From: Candidatus Phyllobacterium onerii
GTDB taxonomy: Bacteria > Pseudomonadota > Alphaproteobacteria > Rhizobiales > Rhizobiaceae
Length of the DNA: 64,000 bases
Assembly (NCBI RefSeq): GCF_028331445.1
Contig: NZ_JAQMHX010000018.1
Span: 28,476 to 92,475, forward strand
Direction: 5' to 3'
Shown: positions 55,421 through 63,247 of the stretch, one piece after another
Layout: each line of letters opens with the position of its first letter
Numbering within the stretch: position 1 is the first letter of the stretch
Notes under the pieces: model-generated
Seen by the model: the letters and a program-made list of their open reading frames with translations, nothing else
Databases searched by the model: none
What the model was told of the DNA's origin: nothing
Position numbers and translations under genes: made by a program

Positions 55421-55696
55421 TCAATGCCACCGCAACTGTTCTTGGCCACCGCTCGCCAACTCATGAGCGTGAACGGCATCTTGGTCGATCCGGACAAACT
55501 GGCCCTTGTCGAGCCGGAAGGCGCCGTTCATTCCGCCTTGCTTGAAGAAGTCGGCTTCCAACTCTCCCCAATATCCAAGGTACTCGCCGCAGCTGGTACA
55601 GTTAATGGGTGTGTGGCCCGATACATCCTTGGGAATTCTAAGGTAGATGGTCTTGCAGTTCGGGCAGTCCAGCTTGTGGTCCAGTTCCTGAGACAT
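55421..55696 (-). CDS. Small zinc-ribbon protein, paralogue of 56177-56389
   Basis: A 91-aa protein with two CxxC knuckles: LDCPNCKTIYL and INCTSCGEYLGYWGEL. These match the second copy 0.5 kb away almost residue for residue. The four Cys should bind zinc. The C-terminus carries about 20 extra residues relative to the paralogue. The ATG has GGGA upstream, and a TATAAT lies about 40 bp before it. Confidence 0.75.
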   Translation of the reverse strand: MSQELDHKLDCPNCKTIYLRIPKDVSGHTPINCTSCGEYLGYWGELEADFFKQGGMNGAFRLDKGQFVRIDQDAVHAHELASGGQEQLRWH

Positions 55697-55807
55697 CTTC
55701 GTGATCCCATGAAAGAGGCACTGACCTGCATACGAATATTATAAAAATTACAGTTTGCAAGTATGTGTCTGCCGATGGACGAAACCCAACCTCAGGTCAC
55801 GCGGAAG

Positions 55808-56119
55808 TCAGGCACGCTGTCTTGGCTTGGTCTTATGCCACCGCAAGGATTTGCCCGAGGGAGGTCCGCGTACCGGCTCATCCACACAGTTGCCAGCTTC
55901 TTTGGCAGCCTGGATAAAAGCGAATCTTGCTGATCCCGGCGAAAGATTTCCTTCAAGGCAGGATTGCAGAGCGTATTTCGCAGCAGACAGGACTTCGCCG
56001 TCATCAATCGGCCACACCGCCAAGATTTGTTCTGCGGCCTGAAGAGCCGACGTGATGACGCGCATCCTGCCGGGGTGGCTGGTCATAACGCGGACTTCCT
56101 TGAAGTGCCTTTCGTCCAT
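55808..56119 (-). CDS. DUF982 family protein, possibly leaderless
   Basis: A 103-aa DUF982 protein, a small family nearly confined to rhizobia. It has FKEVRV at the N-terminus, AAEQILAVWP near residue 40 and ALQSCLEGN-type helix later. The start at 56119 keeps the family N-terminus. An exact GGAAC-N16-CGTT promoter ends only 8 bases before it, so the mRNA should begin at or next to the ATG. A second ATG at 56086 has AAGGAAG before it. Function unknown. Confidence 0.78.
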   Translation of the reverse strand: MDERHFKEVRVMTSHPGRMRVITSALQAAEQILAVWPIDDGEVLSAAKYALQSCLEGNLSPGSARFAFIQAAKEAGNCVDEPVRGPPSGKSLRWHKTKPRQRA

Positions 56120-56127
56120 CAGCGCCA

Positions 56128-56152
56128 AACGTGTCCTTGGGGATTCAGTTCC
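56128..56152 (-). promoter_or_regulatory. EcfG-type general-stress promoter for DUF982
   Basis: On the minus strand GGAAC, 16 bases, then CGTT: the full consensus for EcfG/RpoE2 sigma factors of the alphaproteobacterial general stress response. It lies just upstream of the DUF982 start. Confidence 0.72.
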
Positions 56153-56176
56153 TCGTGGAGAGTTAGCCAATTCTTA

Positions 56177-56389
56177 TTACGCCTTGCGAAGTATCTGACC
56201 ATCCTTCAATTCGAAGACACCGTCCTGGCCGCCCTGTCCGTCGAAATCGCGATTGAGCTCGCCCCAATAACCAATGAACTGACCGCATGACGAGCAATGG
56301 ATAGGCGTCACATTGCGCACGTCGTCGGGAATATCCAGATAGATAGTCCCACAGGCTTTGCAGTCCAGCTTGTGATCCAGGCGCTCCAT
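56177..56389 (-). CDS. Small zinc-ribbon protein, paralogue of 55421-55696
   Basis: A 70-aa protein with LDCKACGTIYLDIP and IHCSSCGQFIGYWGEL, the same two CxxC pairs as its neighbour, and the same DHKLDC start. It probably binds one zinc and may interact with nucleic acid or a partner protein. GGGGG precedes the ATG. The pair flank the DUF982 gene, suggesting a local duplication. Confidence 0.78.
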   Translation of the reverse strand: MERLDHKLDCKACGTIYLDIPDDVRNVTPIHCSSCGQFIGYWGELNRDFDGQGGQDGVFELKDGQILRKA

Positions 56390-56516
56390 GTGACGCCCCC
56401 GTCAGAACCCACTGTAGTCTAATTATGGCATGCATTATTGCGCTGTCCAGAGGGGTACGATGGAACGTTCTTCACACCCTAGTGTTGCTGCCGAGCAGTC
56501 GCAGGCCCGCAGCCCT

Positions 56517-56633
56517 TCACAACCGGGTTAGAATACTCGCTATGATCAGCGCGATGGCCACACCACCGATGAAGATGCAGACCTTAAACCACCATGGTGT
56601 TTTGTATTTGCGCCGTTCGAGTTTGTCATTCAT
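56517..56633 (-). CDS. 38-aa single-helix membrane protein
   Basis: MNDKLERRKYKTPWWFK followed by a hydrophobic segment (VCIFIGGVAIALIIASIL) and TRL. The ATG has CGGAGG 9-14 bases upstream. The basic N-terminus predicts an inside orientation. It resembles the 37-aa product at 60213-60326 (W-x-KV-x-IF-x-GG/AG pattern), which supports coding. Confidence 0.65.
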   Translation of the reverse strand: MNDKLERRKYKTPWWFKVCIFIGGVAIALIIASILTRL

Positions 56634-56737
56634 CGCGAGCGGCCTCCGATTGGCTACACAGTTTCCTACATCTCTGATAAATGGTAGGCCGTTACCGCCC
56701 TGGGCGGCGCCAAGTCATCACTCTGCACTGCGTGTTT

Positions 56738-56944
56738 TTAATGGTCGTAAGAACGTAACCCTCTTAGCCTCCATACATTGTTGATTTTCTGATGAATTTC
56801 CTCAATTTTTCGATGAGGAAAATCCGTACCGAGTGCTTTGGCAAGCGCCATAGCATTCGTTCTCTTCGGACGGGACTGATAAGCGATATCGGCCTGTGCG
56901 GAAATCTCCGTCATGAGCCGTCTGTCATCTTCAGTCATTGGCAC
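56738..56944 (-). CDS. Small protein, paralogue of 55138-55335
   Basis: A 68-aa protein (MTEDDRRLMTEISAQADIA, then LGTDFPHRKIEEIHQKINNVW). It aligns with the product at 55138-55335 over its whole length. The ATG at 56944 may be followed by the true start two codons in. It lies 31 bp after a 38-aa membrane-protein gene and is probably co-transcribed with it. Confidence 0.62.
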   Translation of the reverse strand: MPMTEDDRRLMTEISAQADIAYQSRPKRTNAMALAKALGTDFPHRKIEEIHQKINNVWRLRGLRSYDH

Positions 56945-56975
56945 GCTCCAGATTTCCTCATGGTGGCACGCGGCG

Positions 56976-57092
56976 TCATCGCATCCGGTGTCGCGCTATA
57001 AAAAATAGCCAAATCGCTACGATGACGGCGATTATCCCCAAAGCGTACAAGTTCCAATTGATGGAAAGCATATCGGCTGAAATAGTCGTCAT
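56976..57092 (-). CDS. 38-aa single-helix membrane protein
   Basis: MTTISADMLSINWNLY leads into one helix (ALGIIAVIVAIWLFFI) and a basic end ARHRMR. No strong ribosome-binding site. The basic C-terminus suggests Nout-Cin. It is upstream of the 68-aa gene on the same strand. Too short for homology claims. Confidence 0.45.
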   Translation of the reverse strand: MTTISADMLSINWNLYALGIIAVIVAIWLFFIARHRMR

Positions 57093-57136
57093 AACATTTG
57101 CAATCTAGTAGAGTGTAATTAGGAGAAACCGTTTAG

Positions 57137-57250
57137 AGTCGTGATCGTCGCGGCTACTGGAATGGCCACCGTGGCTATCGCGAACAACGCCGCGGATATC
57201 GTCGTCACAATGACGGATACTGGTATCCACTGGCGATATTCCGTCTCTAA
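57137..57250 (+). pseudogene. BA14K-like protein remnant
   Basis: One frame encodes [34 protein letters not shown] and stop, the C-terminal end of rhizobial/Brucella BA14K-type secreted proteins. A stop codon lies immediately upstream in frame and no signal peptide or start is present, so only the 3' end survives. Confidence 0.6.
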
Positions 57251-57373
57251 ACTCAACTTTTTCGTTAGGACATTTGAAGGCGGCGCTTGCGTGTCGCCTT
57301 TACATGCTCTGGTTGCGGATCAAAGCAGCTCGGGCTCAGCGCGGCACTCTATTGAGACGCCCATGCCAGGCGT

Positions 57374-57399
57374 GGAACGATTTCCGCTTCAATATTGTT
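57374..57399 (+). promoter_or_regulatory. EcfG-type promoter for the DUF3606 operon
   Basis: GGAAC, 17 bases, then TGTT, a near-consensus EcfG promoter, ends 33 bp before the DUF3606 start. DUF3606 genes are frequent members of EcfG regulons. Confidence 0.65.
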
Positions 57400-57432
57400 A
57401 GCGGTGTAGTTTGCAAATGGAGGTAAACGCAA

Positions 57433-57615
57433 ATGGTCGACAACAAACAGAAAATGGACAATCGCGACCGGTCGAAAGTCTCGGCAAGCGAGGATTATGA
57501 AGTCGAATATCTGATGACGAAGTTTGATCTAAGCAAAAATCGCGCTCTTGAACTGATTGCAAAGCACGGCGGTAGCCGGAAAAAGATCGAGTCTGAACTC
57601 ACGGGTTCTGTGTGA
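57433..57615 (+). CDS. DUF3606 protein
   Basis: A 60-aa protein with the DUF3606 consensus (DRSKVSASEDYEVEYLMTKF, then LSKNRALELIAKHG). Small helical proteins of this family occur throughout Rhizobiales and are stress-associated; activity unknown. AATGGAGG precedes the ATG. It heads a three-gene unit with a 3-bp gap to the next gene. Confidence 0.85.
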   Translation: MVDNKQKMDNRDRSKVSASEDYEVEYLMTKFDLSKNRALELIAKHGGSRKKIESELTGSV

Positions 57616-57618
57616 CAA

Positions 57619-57867
57619 ATGGCCATACCGTCACCGGTACTACCCTCCGTCGACCCTAATCGCTGGCTTGAGTGCGAGCGGGCCTTGCAAGAGCGCTTCA
57701 CAATGATTGTCGAAGGTGATGAACGATCGAGCGCCGCGCTTAAAGGGTTAATCGTAGAGGCGATTGAAGCCGGTTGGAGCGAAGGGGAGGTAAGGCGTGC
57801 TCTTTCCGACATGATACGAGCAAATGGGATTACTGGTGAAGAGGGCGACCCATGGCTGCACGTATAG
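57619..57867 (+). CDS. Small DPNRW-type protein, copy 1
   Basis: An 82-aa acidic helical protein: DPNRWLECERALQERF, then LIVEAIEAGWSEGEVRRAL. Copies 2 (57852) and 3 (61171) share the D/HP-x-R-W/F-x-x-C-x-x-A-I/L...GW-x-x-x-E-V/I pattern. It overlaps copy 2 by 16 bp. Probably a small rhizobial helical domain; function unknown. Confidence 0.7.
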   Translation: MAIPSPVLPSVDPNRWLECERALQERFTMIVEGDERSSAALKGLIVEAIEAGWSEGEVRRALSDMIRANGITGEEGDPWLHV

Positions 57868-58088
57868 CGGGTCCAAAACTACGGTCTGGAGATCCCAATC
57901 GATGGGACGAATGTGAAAAGGCCATCAAGCCGCGGTTCAACATGATCAATTGGGTGGATATGCGAGACGATAAAACTATTCAATTGCTGAACGACGCCAT
58001 GGCGGCCGGCTGGACCGAGAGAGAGGTGATACGTGCAATTTGGGCTCTAAGAATGTTAAGGGATACGGCATCTGTGACCAGAAACTAG
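57852..58088 (+). CDS. Small DPNRW-type protein, copy 2
   Basis: A 78-aa protein (DPNRWDECEKAIKPRF, then LLNDAMAAGWTEREVIRAIW), clearly homologous to the preceding gene, whose 3' end overlaps its start. Tandem duplication within the DUF3606 operon is the simplest explanation. Confidence 0.7.
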   Translation: MAARIAGPKLRSGDPNRWDECEKAIKPRFNMINWVDMRDDKTIQLLNDAMAAGWTEREVIRAIWALRMLRDTASVTRN

Positions 58089-58143
58089 CCCGATCCGTCA
58101 GCGCTTAAATTGCAAACTTAACCGATTGTCTGGGGGAAATTCA

Positions 58144-58590
58144 TTGCTCGAAACGTTTCACTACCTCAATTCCTTGCCGGTATTTCCACACGTGTTTGCT
58201 CTGGCGGTCGCCTATATCTTGGCTTTTCCGATTGGTCTGGATCGAGAACGCGAGGAACGCAGTGCGGGCGTGCGAACTTTTCCCATTGTGGCCTTGGCAA
58301 GCTGCGGTCTAATTCAAGGGACCGAAAATCTTACGGCCGGCAATCCCGAGGCCACGGCCCGTATTATCGAGGGACTGATTACCGGCGTCGGGTTTATCGG
58401 CGGCGGCGCTATCTTGCAGCTCAAGGATTCTGTCCGTGGCACAGCAACAGCGGCCAGCATCTGGTCAACCGGTGCAATTGGTATAGCGGTCGGACTTGAG
58501 AGTTATGATGTGGCGTTCATCATCTCGCTCTTCACGTTTCTCACGTTGCGCCTGATGCTGCCGTTGAAAAAGGAGCCGAAGCAAGACTGA
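58144..58590 (+). CDS. MgtC/SapB-family membrane protein
   Basis: A 148-aa protein with four hydrophobic segments. MgtC marks are FPIGLDREREERSAGVRTF with the conserved Arg-rich loop, GVGFIGGGAIL and VRGTATAASIWSTGAIG. It lacks the longer C-terminal domain of Salmonella MgtC, as in many SapB-type proteins. I chose the TTG at 58144 because GGGGGA lies 8 bases upstream. MgtC proteins support growth in low magnesium and inside host cells, partly by modulating ATP synthase. Confidence 0.87.
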   Translation: MLETFHYLNSLPVFPHVFALAVAYILAFPIGLDREREERSAGVRTFPIVALASCGLIQGTENLTAGNPEATARIIEGLITGVGFIGGGAILQLKDSVRGTATAASIWSTGAIGIAVGLESYDVAFIISLFTFLTLRLMLPLKKEPKQD

Positions 58591-58805
58591 AATCCGGCAA
58601 GGACGGATGGACGACACATAACCGGTTAGCCGATGCCCTCCCACTGCGTGCCTTGTCGAGTGCTGCGTAGCTCGCGATTGATGCATCGCCAAGGTTGGAG
58701 GTTCCAAGTCGTTCCTCTCAATGCTCAGAAACACAGCACTTGCAATTACACCGTGTATGGGGTGGCATGCCTTTTTGATTTTCCACTGCAATGCGAAGGA
58801 TTCAA

Positions 58806-59783
58806 ATGACAAACCCACGTATCGCAGAAATGGTTCTTGAAAGTGCGATCGACTACGCCATTCTGACCTCTGACCTTTCCGGCAATGTCACGTCATGGAG
58901 CGTTGGGGCTGAGAATATTTTCGGCTGGACCGAGGACGAGGTGTTGGGACTTGCCGCTGACATCATTTTCACGAGTGACGACCGTGCGCAGGATATCCCG
59001 CGCAGAGAAATGGCCAATGCCCTTAAAAACGGTCGGGCAACAGACGAGCGCTGGCATCTGCGCAAGGACGGAACAAGATTTTGGGCCAGCGGTGAAATGA
59101 TGCCGCTGCAGAACAATGGTGCCGCTGAAGGCTTCCTCAAGATTGTCCGAGACCGGACGCAGCAAAAGCGGGCCGATGAGCTGCAGTCAACGTTGAGCCA
59201 AGAGCTAAGTCACCGGTTGAAAAACCAGCTTGCCATGGTCCAGGGTCTGGTCAATCAGTCATTGCGCCGCGCGGATAATATCGAGAGTGCGCGCCTGTCG
59301 ATCAGCCAACGTCTTCGTGTCTTGGGGCAAGCGCATGATCTGCTTTTGACCGGTTATGGCGAGCGGATGGAGGTTCGTACCTTGGTCGAAAAGGCTATTA
59401 ATCTAGACGAGGACAAGCGCAGTAGTCAGTTCACTCTGACGGGTCCAGAATTGCAGGTTGGTCCGCAATCGGGATTGTCGCTGGCTATGCTGCTGCATGA
59501 ACTCACGACCAATGCTTTCAAGTATGGCGCTCTCTCGCGGACGGAGGGCCAGATCATTATTGAATGGGGAATTGCCGAAATGGATGAAGAGGCGGCATTC
59601 AAGCTGGATTGGCGAGAGAAAAACGGTCCCCCGGTAGTACCACCTACAGTCGAAGGATTGGGCACGAGACTTATCAAAAATGGCGTCGCTGGCACATTAA
59701 CCAAGGTTGATCTCACTTATCCAGCGGATGGATTGAATTGCACTATATTGGCGCAGCTTGAAGGCTTCCAAGCCGATACTTAG
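58806..59783 (+). CDS. HWE-family histidine kinase with PAS domain
   Basis: A 325-aa soluble kinase. The PAS domain covers about residues 10-125 (ILTSDLSGNVTSW...FWASGEMMPL). The HWE box starts with LSHRLKNQLAMVQGLV (His136 is the phosphoacceptor), followed by LHELTTNAFKYGALS and the WRE motif DWREKNGPPV. No transmembrane helix, so it senses a cytoplasmic signal such as light or redox through PAS; the Cys of LOV photoreceptors is not present. HWE kinases often feed the PhyR-EcfG stress system, and EcfG-type promoters lie nearby. No response regulator is adjacent. Confidence 0.9.
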   Translation: MTNPRIAEMVLESAIDYAILTSDLSGNVTSWSVGAENIFGWTEDEVLGLAADIIFTSDDRAQDIPRREMANALKNGRATDERWHLRKDGTRFWASGEMMPLQNNGAAEGFLKIVRDRTQQKRADELQSTLSQELSHRLKNQLAMVQGLVNQSLRRADNIESARLSISQRLRVLGQAHDLLLTGYGERMEVRTLVEKAINLDEDKRSSQFTLTGPELQVGPQSGLSLAMLLHELTTNAFKYGALSRTEGQIIIEWGIAEMDEEAAFKLDWREKNGPPVVPPTVEGLGTRLIKNGVAGTLTKVDLTYPADGLNCTILAQLEGFQADT

Positions 59784-59900
59784 GTCCATAGCAGCGCACA
59801 ATAATATGAGATGAAGCCCGGTTTGGGCTCCTCTACAGGAAACGGTCCTCACGCCGGAATAGGTCTTCTCGACTGACAGTCAATGTATCAGCGGGCGCTG
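59784..59900. other. Intergenic after the HWE kinase
   Basis: A weak hairpin (AGCCC/GGGCT, 59815-59829) could terminate the kinase transcript. Nothing else seen. Confidence 0.3.
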
Positions 59901-60071
59901 TCAATCGCGAGAGACGAGCCGTCCACGGGGCCACGCAAGCTCCGCCAGCCCAAGCCACGGCCCACGGTCTTCTTTAGATGACGCCACCGGCCCCGAGGGG
60001 CGCTTGCCCGTTGGCTTTTGTGGTTCAGCCGGCTTATTCTCCTCATCTTTCTTCCCCTCGTTGTTGCTCAT
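59901..60071 (-). CDS. 56-aa hydrophilic protein
   Basis: MSNNEGKKDEENKPAEPQKP begins a charged, proline-rich, probably disordered protein whose last 20 residues (GPWLGLAELAWPRGRL) could form a short amphipathic helix. The ATG at 60071 has GGAGA 8-12 bases upstream. No family. Confidence 0.6.
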   Translation of the reverse strand: MSNNEGKKDEENKPAEPQKPTGKRPSGPVASSKEDRGPWLGLAELAWPRGRLVSRD

Positions 60072-60212
60072 GGAAATATCTCCGTTGGGAGAAAGATTTT
60101 AGCAAAGTATCGAAGTCCGAAAAATCAGGACAAGGCCTGACATCGAGCAGGGTATCCGTCTACAAAAAATAATAACTGTCCCAACATGAGGCAGTCGTGG
60201 CGCTTGCCGAGC

Positions 60213-60326
60213 TCACAACCTCACTCGTGCAATGATTAGAGCTGCAGCAACACCTGCAGCAGCGCCGGCAACGAAGATGCCTACCTTTAGCCATAGATAG
60301 TGTTCTGTACCGCCGTTCAATGTCAT
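60213..60326 (-). CDS. 37-aa single-helix membrane protein
   Basis: MTLNGGTEHYLWLKVG then a helix (IFVAGAAAGVAAALII) and ARVRL. GGGGGAAATAAGA precedes the ATG, a good site. It resembles the 38-aa product at 56517-56633. Confidence 0.62.
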   Translation of the reverse strand: MTLNGGTEHYLWLKVGIFVAGAAAGVAAALIIARVRL

Positions 60327-60522
60327 TCTTATTTCCCCCACATGCCTTTTTGGCCCCACGATAGCGAGAACCCTGGCCCGCGACCATACCCCAAAATGGG
60401 GAATGGTCGGCACCTGGGGGGACATAAGGAAACATCCCACTGGGAGGCAGGGCGTCAAAGTATTGAGTGAGGCTAAGCTGCTACAGCAATGTTGTTCGCA
60501 CCAATCCCATTAGCCACCCCCC

Positions 60523-60624
60523 TTAAAATCGCGTCGGAAATATCAAATAAACGGCAACAAGAAGCACACTCATAATCCCTGCAAAGGCGATTATTTGGAG
60601 GAACCAGGCTGTATTGTTTCTCAC
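60523..60624 (-). CDS. 33-aa membrane microprotein
   Basis: MRNNTAWFLQIIAFAGIM followed by SVLLVAVYLIF and PTRF. It starts with a GTG that overlaps the stop of the upstream 79-aa gene as GTGA, so it is probably translated by coupling. The gene would be invisible to normal length cut-offs. Confidence 0.5.
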   Translation of the reverse strand: MRNNTAWFLQIIAFAGIMSVLLVAVYLIFPTRF

Positions 60625-60860
60625 GAGTGAATGCTTCTGATGAAGGGTATGCCCTCACCACCTTGGGCATCGCTCCTTGCTTTATTCAGCAAGATTTCGC
60701 GCCTTCTGCGGGAAAGGTTTTTAATCAGCCTGAGTGCTCTCCGAGATATACGAAAACGCCCGCAACTCGGGCAAATGAACTCGGCAAAATCTCCAACGCG
60801 AGGTAGCATTTCATGAACTGGCTCATCCGAGATTGGGCATGTGTAGTAGGTGTTCTCCAT
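60621..60860 (-). CDS. Small protein with CPxCG zinc-finger half-site
   Basis: A 79-aa basic protein (MENTYYTCPISDE, then FAEFICPSCGRFRISRRALRLI). GGAGG lies 8 bases before the ATG. One clear CPSCG knuckle plus an upstream Cys8 could bind zinc; the rest is a basic helix. Its stop overlaps a 33-aa membrane microprotein. Confidence 0.68.
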   Translation of the reverse strand: MENTYYTCPISDEPVHEMLPRVGDFAEFICPSCGRFRISRRALRLIKNLSRRRREILLNKARSDAQGGEGIPFIRSIHS

Positions 60861-60976
60861 TAATCCTCCACGTTAATCGCAAGACTATACAGGAAGACAC
60901 CCATGCCAAGGCCATCTAATCGCGCACCTACGCTTGCCATCCTCCCGCGAGTCTTTTGCCCCAAGGAAAGCGCCGT

Positions 60977-61225
60977 TTATTCACCGTTTGCCAGAGCGGC
61001 GGCCGCCTTCGACTCATTTATTTTTTGAATAATTGGACCATTGACGCTGATCGCGATGGGGTCTGATACAATGCTTGCCAACTCGCGTGCGACACGCTTG
61101 CACACAACCGGGGATGGCTTATCATCAACGCTGGAACCAAACACCTGATGCCGAAGTGACGGCCCCTGCCATGCCGATACCAAAGCCACACCATCCAAGA
61201 ACTCATCCCGAGCGCTTTGATTCAT
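60977..61225 (-). CDS. Doubtful small protein
   Basis: An 82-aa frame ending KINESKAAAALANGE that overlaps the start of the gene at 61171 on the other strand by 55 bp. No ribosome-binding site. The C-terminal half looks protein-like, but I give it low weight. Confidence 0.25.
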   Translation of the reverse strand: MNQSARDEFLDGVALVSAWQGPSLRHQVFGSSVDDKPSPVVCKRVARELASIVSDPIAISVNGPIIQKINESKAAAALANGE

Positions 61226-61413
61226 GTCAGTTGGCGATTGAGGACAAGCTGATAGAACTGATCGGCCACGCCTCGGATATGGGCTGGCACAGAGACGAAA
61301 TACTGTCGGCCATCATCGCAATAGCCGACAACTTGTCCTTGGCCCGGCGTGACGATATCGCGCTCGCGATAGAAACGCAGTTATCGAAACTGATGAAGAA
61401 AAAGGATATCTGA
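61171..61413 (+). CDS. Small DPNRW-type protein, copy 3
   Basis: An 80-aa protein (HPERFDSCQLAIEDKLIEL, then ASDMGWHRDEILSAIIAIAD and a lysine-rich end). It aligns with the two genes at 57.6-58.1 kb but is more diverged. Start chosen to match their N-terminal length; an earlier ATG at 61114 exists. No strong ribosome-binding site. Confidence 0.58.
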   Translation: MPIPKPHHPRTHPERFDSCQLAIEDKLIELIGHASDMGWHRDEILSAIIAIADNLSLARRDDIALAIETQLSKLMKKKDI

Positions 61414-61702
61414 ATTGGCTCACGCCAAAGCGCATCCCGCGCGCCTTAGCTTTGCAGCGCGATGGAGAGCATCAGTCCCCAAAGGACTGCGAGAACACCA
61501 TGCGTCAATTAAAACGGCGTGAATGCGGGACGGAATGGACCTTTGCCTACGCCGACAGTTTACGCTTGAACAGACGAGGCGACAATCAGGGGTTTCCCCA
61601 AAAGCAAAGCCAGAATATTCCCCTTTCGAAGGGAAAATGAAAAGACCCTGCCCGCATGGCTTGGCCAGATGTGCTAGTCAATCAATGGCGCGCGACGCGC
61701 CA
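61414..61702. other. Intergenic after copy 3
   Basis: No gene seen. A perfect 8-bp hairpin ATGGCGCG/CGCGCCAT with a 3-base loop (61685-61703) overlaps the last base of the sulfatase stop codon and may act as its terminator. Confidence 0.35.
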
Positions 61703-63247
61703 TCAGTTCTTTCTGCCCCCCTCCTGTAATGCCTGCAATGCCTTCTCCACGCTAAGCGAACCGGAGACCTGGCTGGGCGGATAGTCCTTGAAGGTGGAGA
61801 GGAACTTGCTCATGACCATCGTCGCCGGCATCATGACCCACAGTTTCTTGCCCCACCATTCGCCGTAGGAGGTTGACTCGCTCTGGTATCGCTCCCAGGG
61901 ATCGACGCGCAGGTTGGTCACGAGCGGGACATTGGTCGAGTCCTCCTTGCCGGAGAACAGGTTGCCGGCGATAGTTTTGAAGGTGATCTTCCACTCGTTG
62001 TAACGCACCGCCATAAGGTCGGCGTTGTCGCTGAAATAGAAGAACTCCCGGCGCGGACTTTCAGCGACGTTGCCTTCGAAGAATGGTTTGAAGTTGTAGC
62101 CATCGAGATGGTTCCTGAAGGTCTTCTCGCCCACCTGGTAGCCGGTGAGCAACTTCTCTTTCAGATCAGGCTCGCCTCCGGCAGCCGCGACAAGGGTCGG
62201 CATCCAATCTTCAGCGGACATGACGTCGTTTATGATGGTGCCCGACTTGATGACGCCAGGCCACTTGGCGAGCATAGGCACCCGGAAACCGCCTTCGTAA
62301 ACCGTGCCCTTCTCGCCGCGGAACGGATGATTGCCGCCATCGGGCCAGCTGAAGATTTCCGCACCGTTATCGCTGGTGAACATCACGATCGTGTTGTCGG
62401 CGATGCCGAGTGCGTCCAGCTTGGCGAGCAATTCTCCTACGATCCAGTCCAGCTCGGCCATCGCATCGGCGAACAACCCGAAGCCGGTCTTGCCGTCCCA
62501 CTGCTTGGAGAGATGCGTAAAGGAGTGGCACCGTGTGGAGTTGTGCCATAAAAAAAATGGTTGCCCCGCCTTCACTGAGCGGTCGATGAAGTCGCACGAC
62601 CGCCTCACCAGATCGGCATCGATGTCTTCCATGCTCACCTTGGCAGCGGGATCCATTCCGGGATGCGGCGGCAGTGGACCTGCGTCTGTGATCTTCTGCT
62701 TGCCGACGCGGCCCCAACGTGGATCCTCTGTCGGATTGTCGACCTCGGTGGCGACGCTGCTGATTATGTTGCGCGGCCCGAACCTTTCGCGGAATTTCTC
62801 GTCCTTCGGATACTGCGGATCGTAGGGCTCCTCCATTGCATTAAGGTGGTAGAGAATCCCGTGGAACTCGTCGAAACCATGGACTGTGGGCAGGTATTCG
62901 TTGCGATCCCCCAGATGGTTCTTGCCGATCTGCGCCGTCACGTAGCCAAGCGGCTTGAGGAATTGCGCAATTGTCGGATCGGTATCCTGCAAACCCTGCT
63001 TCGCCGCGGGCAGGCCGACTTTAAGCAGCCCCGTGCGAAACGGCGTTTGCCCGGTGATGAACGCCGCGCGTCCAGCAGTACAGGATTGTTGACCGTAGTA
63101 ATCAGTGAACAGCGCGCCCTCGCTTGCGAGTCGGTCGAGGTTTGGCGTGCTGCCCCCCATCATGCCACGGTGATAGGCGCTGATGTTCCAGATGCCTACA
63201 TCGTCGGCCATGATCATAATGATGTTCGGCTTGATTGAGGCGGGCAT
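61703..63247 (-). CDS. Sulfatase without signal peptide
   Basis: A 514-aa sulfatase homologous throughout to the one at 31519-33093: MIMADDVGIW metal site, SCTAGRAAF maturation motif (Cys56), GKNHLGD, FTSDNGA and GTVYEGGFRVP. No signal peptide is visible, and translation from 63247 (AGGAG upstream) starts right at the fold, so it is probably cytoplasmic. Its C-x-A-x-R motif should be a substrate of the FGE encoded in this window. Substrate unknown. Confidence 0.9.
   Translation of the reverse strand: MPASIKPNIIMIMADDVGIWNISAYHRGMMGGSTPNLDRLASEGALFTDYYGQQSCTAGRAAFITGQTPFRTGLLKVGLPAAKQGLQDTDPTIAQFLKPLGYVTAQIGKNHLGDRNEYLPTVHGFDEFHGILYHLNAMEEPYDPQYPKDEKFRERFGPRNIISSVATEVDNPTEDPRWGRVGKQKITDAGPLPPHPGMDPAAKVSMEDIDADLVRRSCDFIDRSVKAGQPFFLWHNSTRCHSFTHLSKQWDGKTGFGLFADAMAELDWIVGELLAKLDALGIADNTIVMFTSDNGAEIFSWPDGGNHPFRGEKGTVYEGGFRVPMLAKWPGVIKSGTIINDVMSAEDWMPTLVAAAGGEPDLKEKLLTGYQVGEKTFRNHLDGYNFKPFFEGNVAESPRREFFYFSDNADLMAVRYNEWKITFKTIAGNLFSGKEDSTNVPLVTNLRVDPWERYQSESTSYGEWWGKKLWVMMPATMVMSKFLSTFKDYPPSQVSGSLSVEKALQALQEGGRKN

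Noticed and set aside
57141..57401. 86-codon plus-strand frame
   Set aside because: Its first part is a different frame of the BA14K-like remnant; the rest is low-complexity and lacks a start signal.
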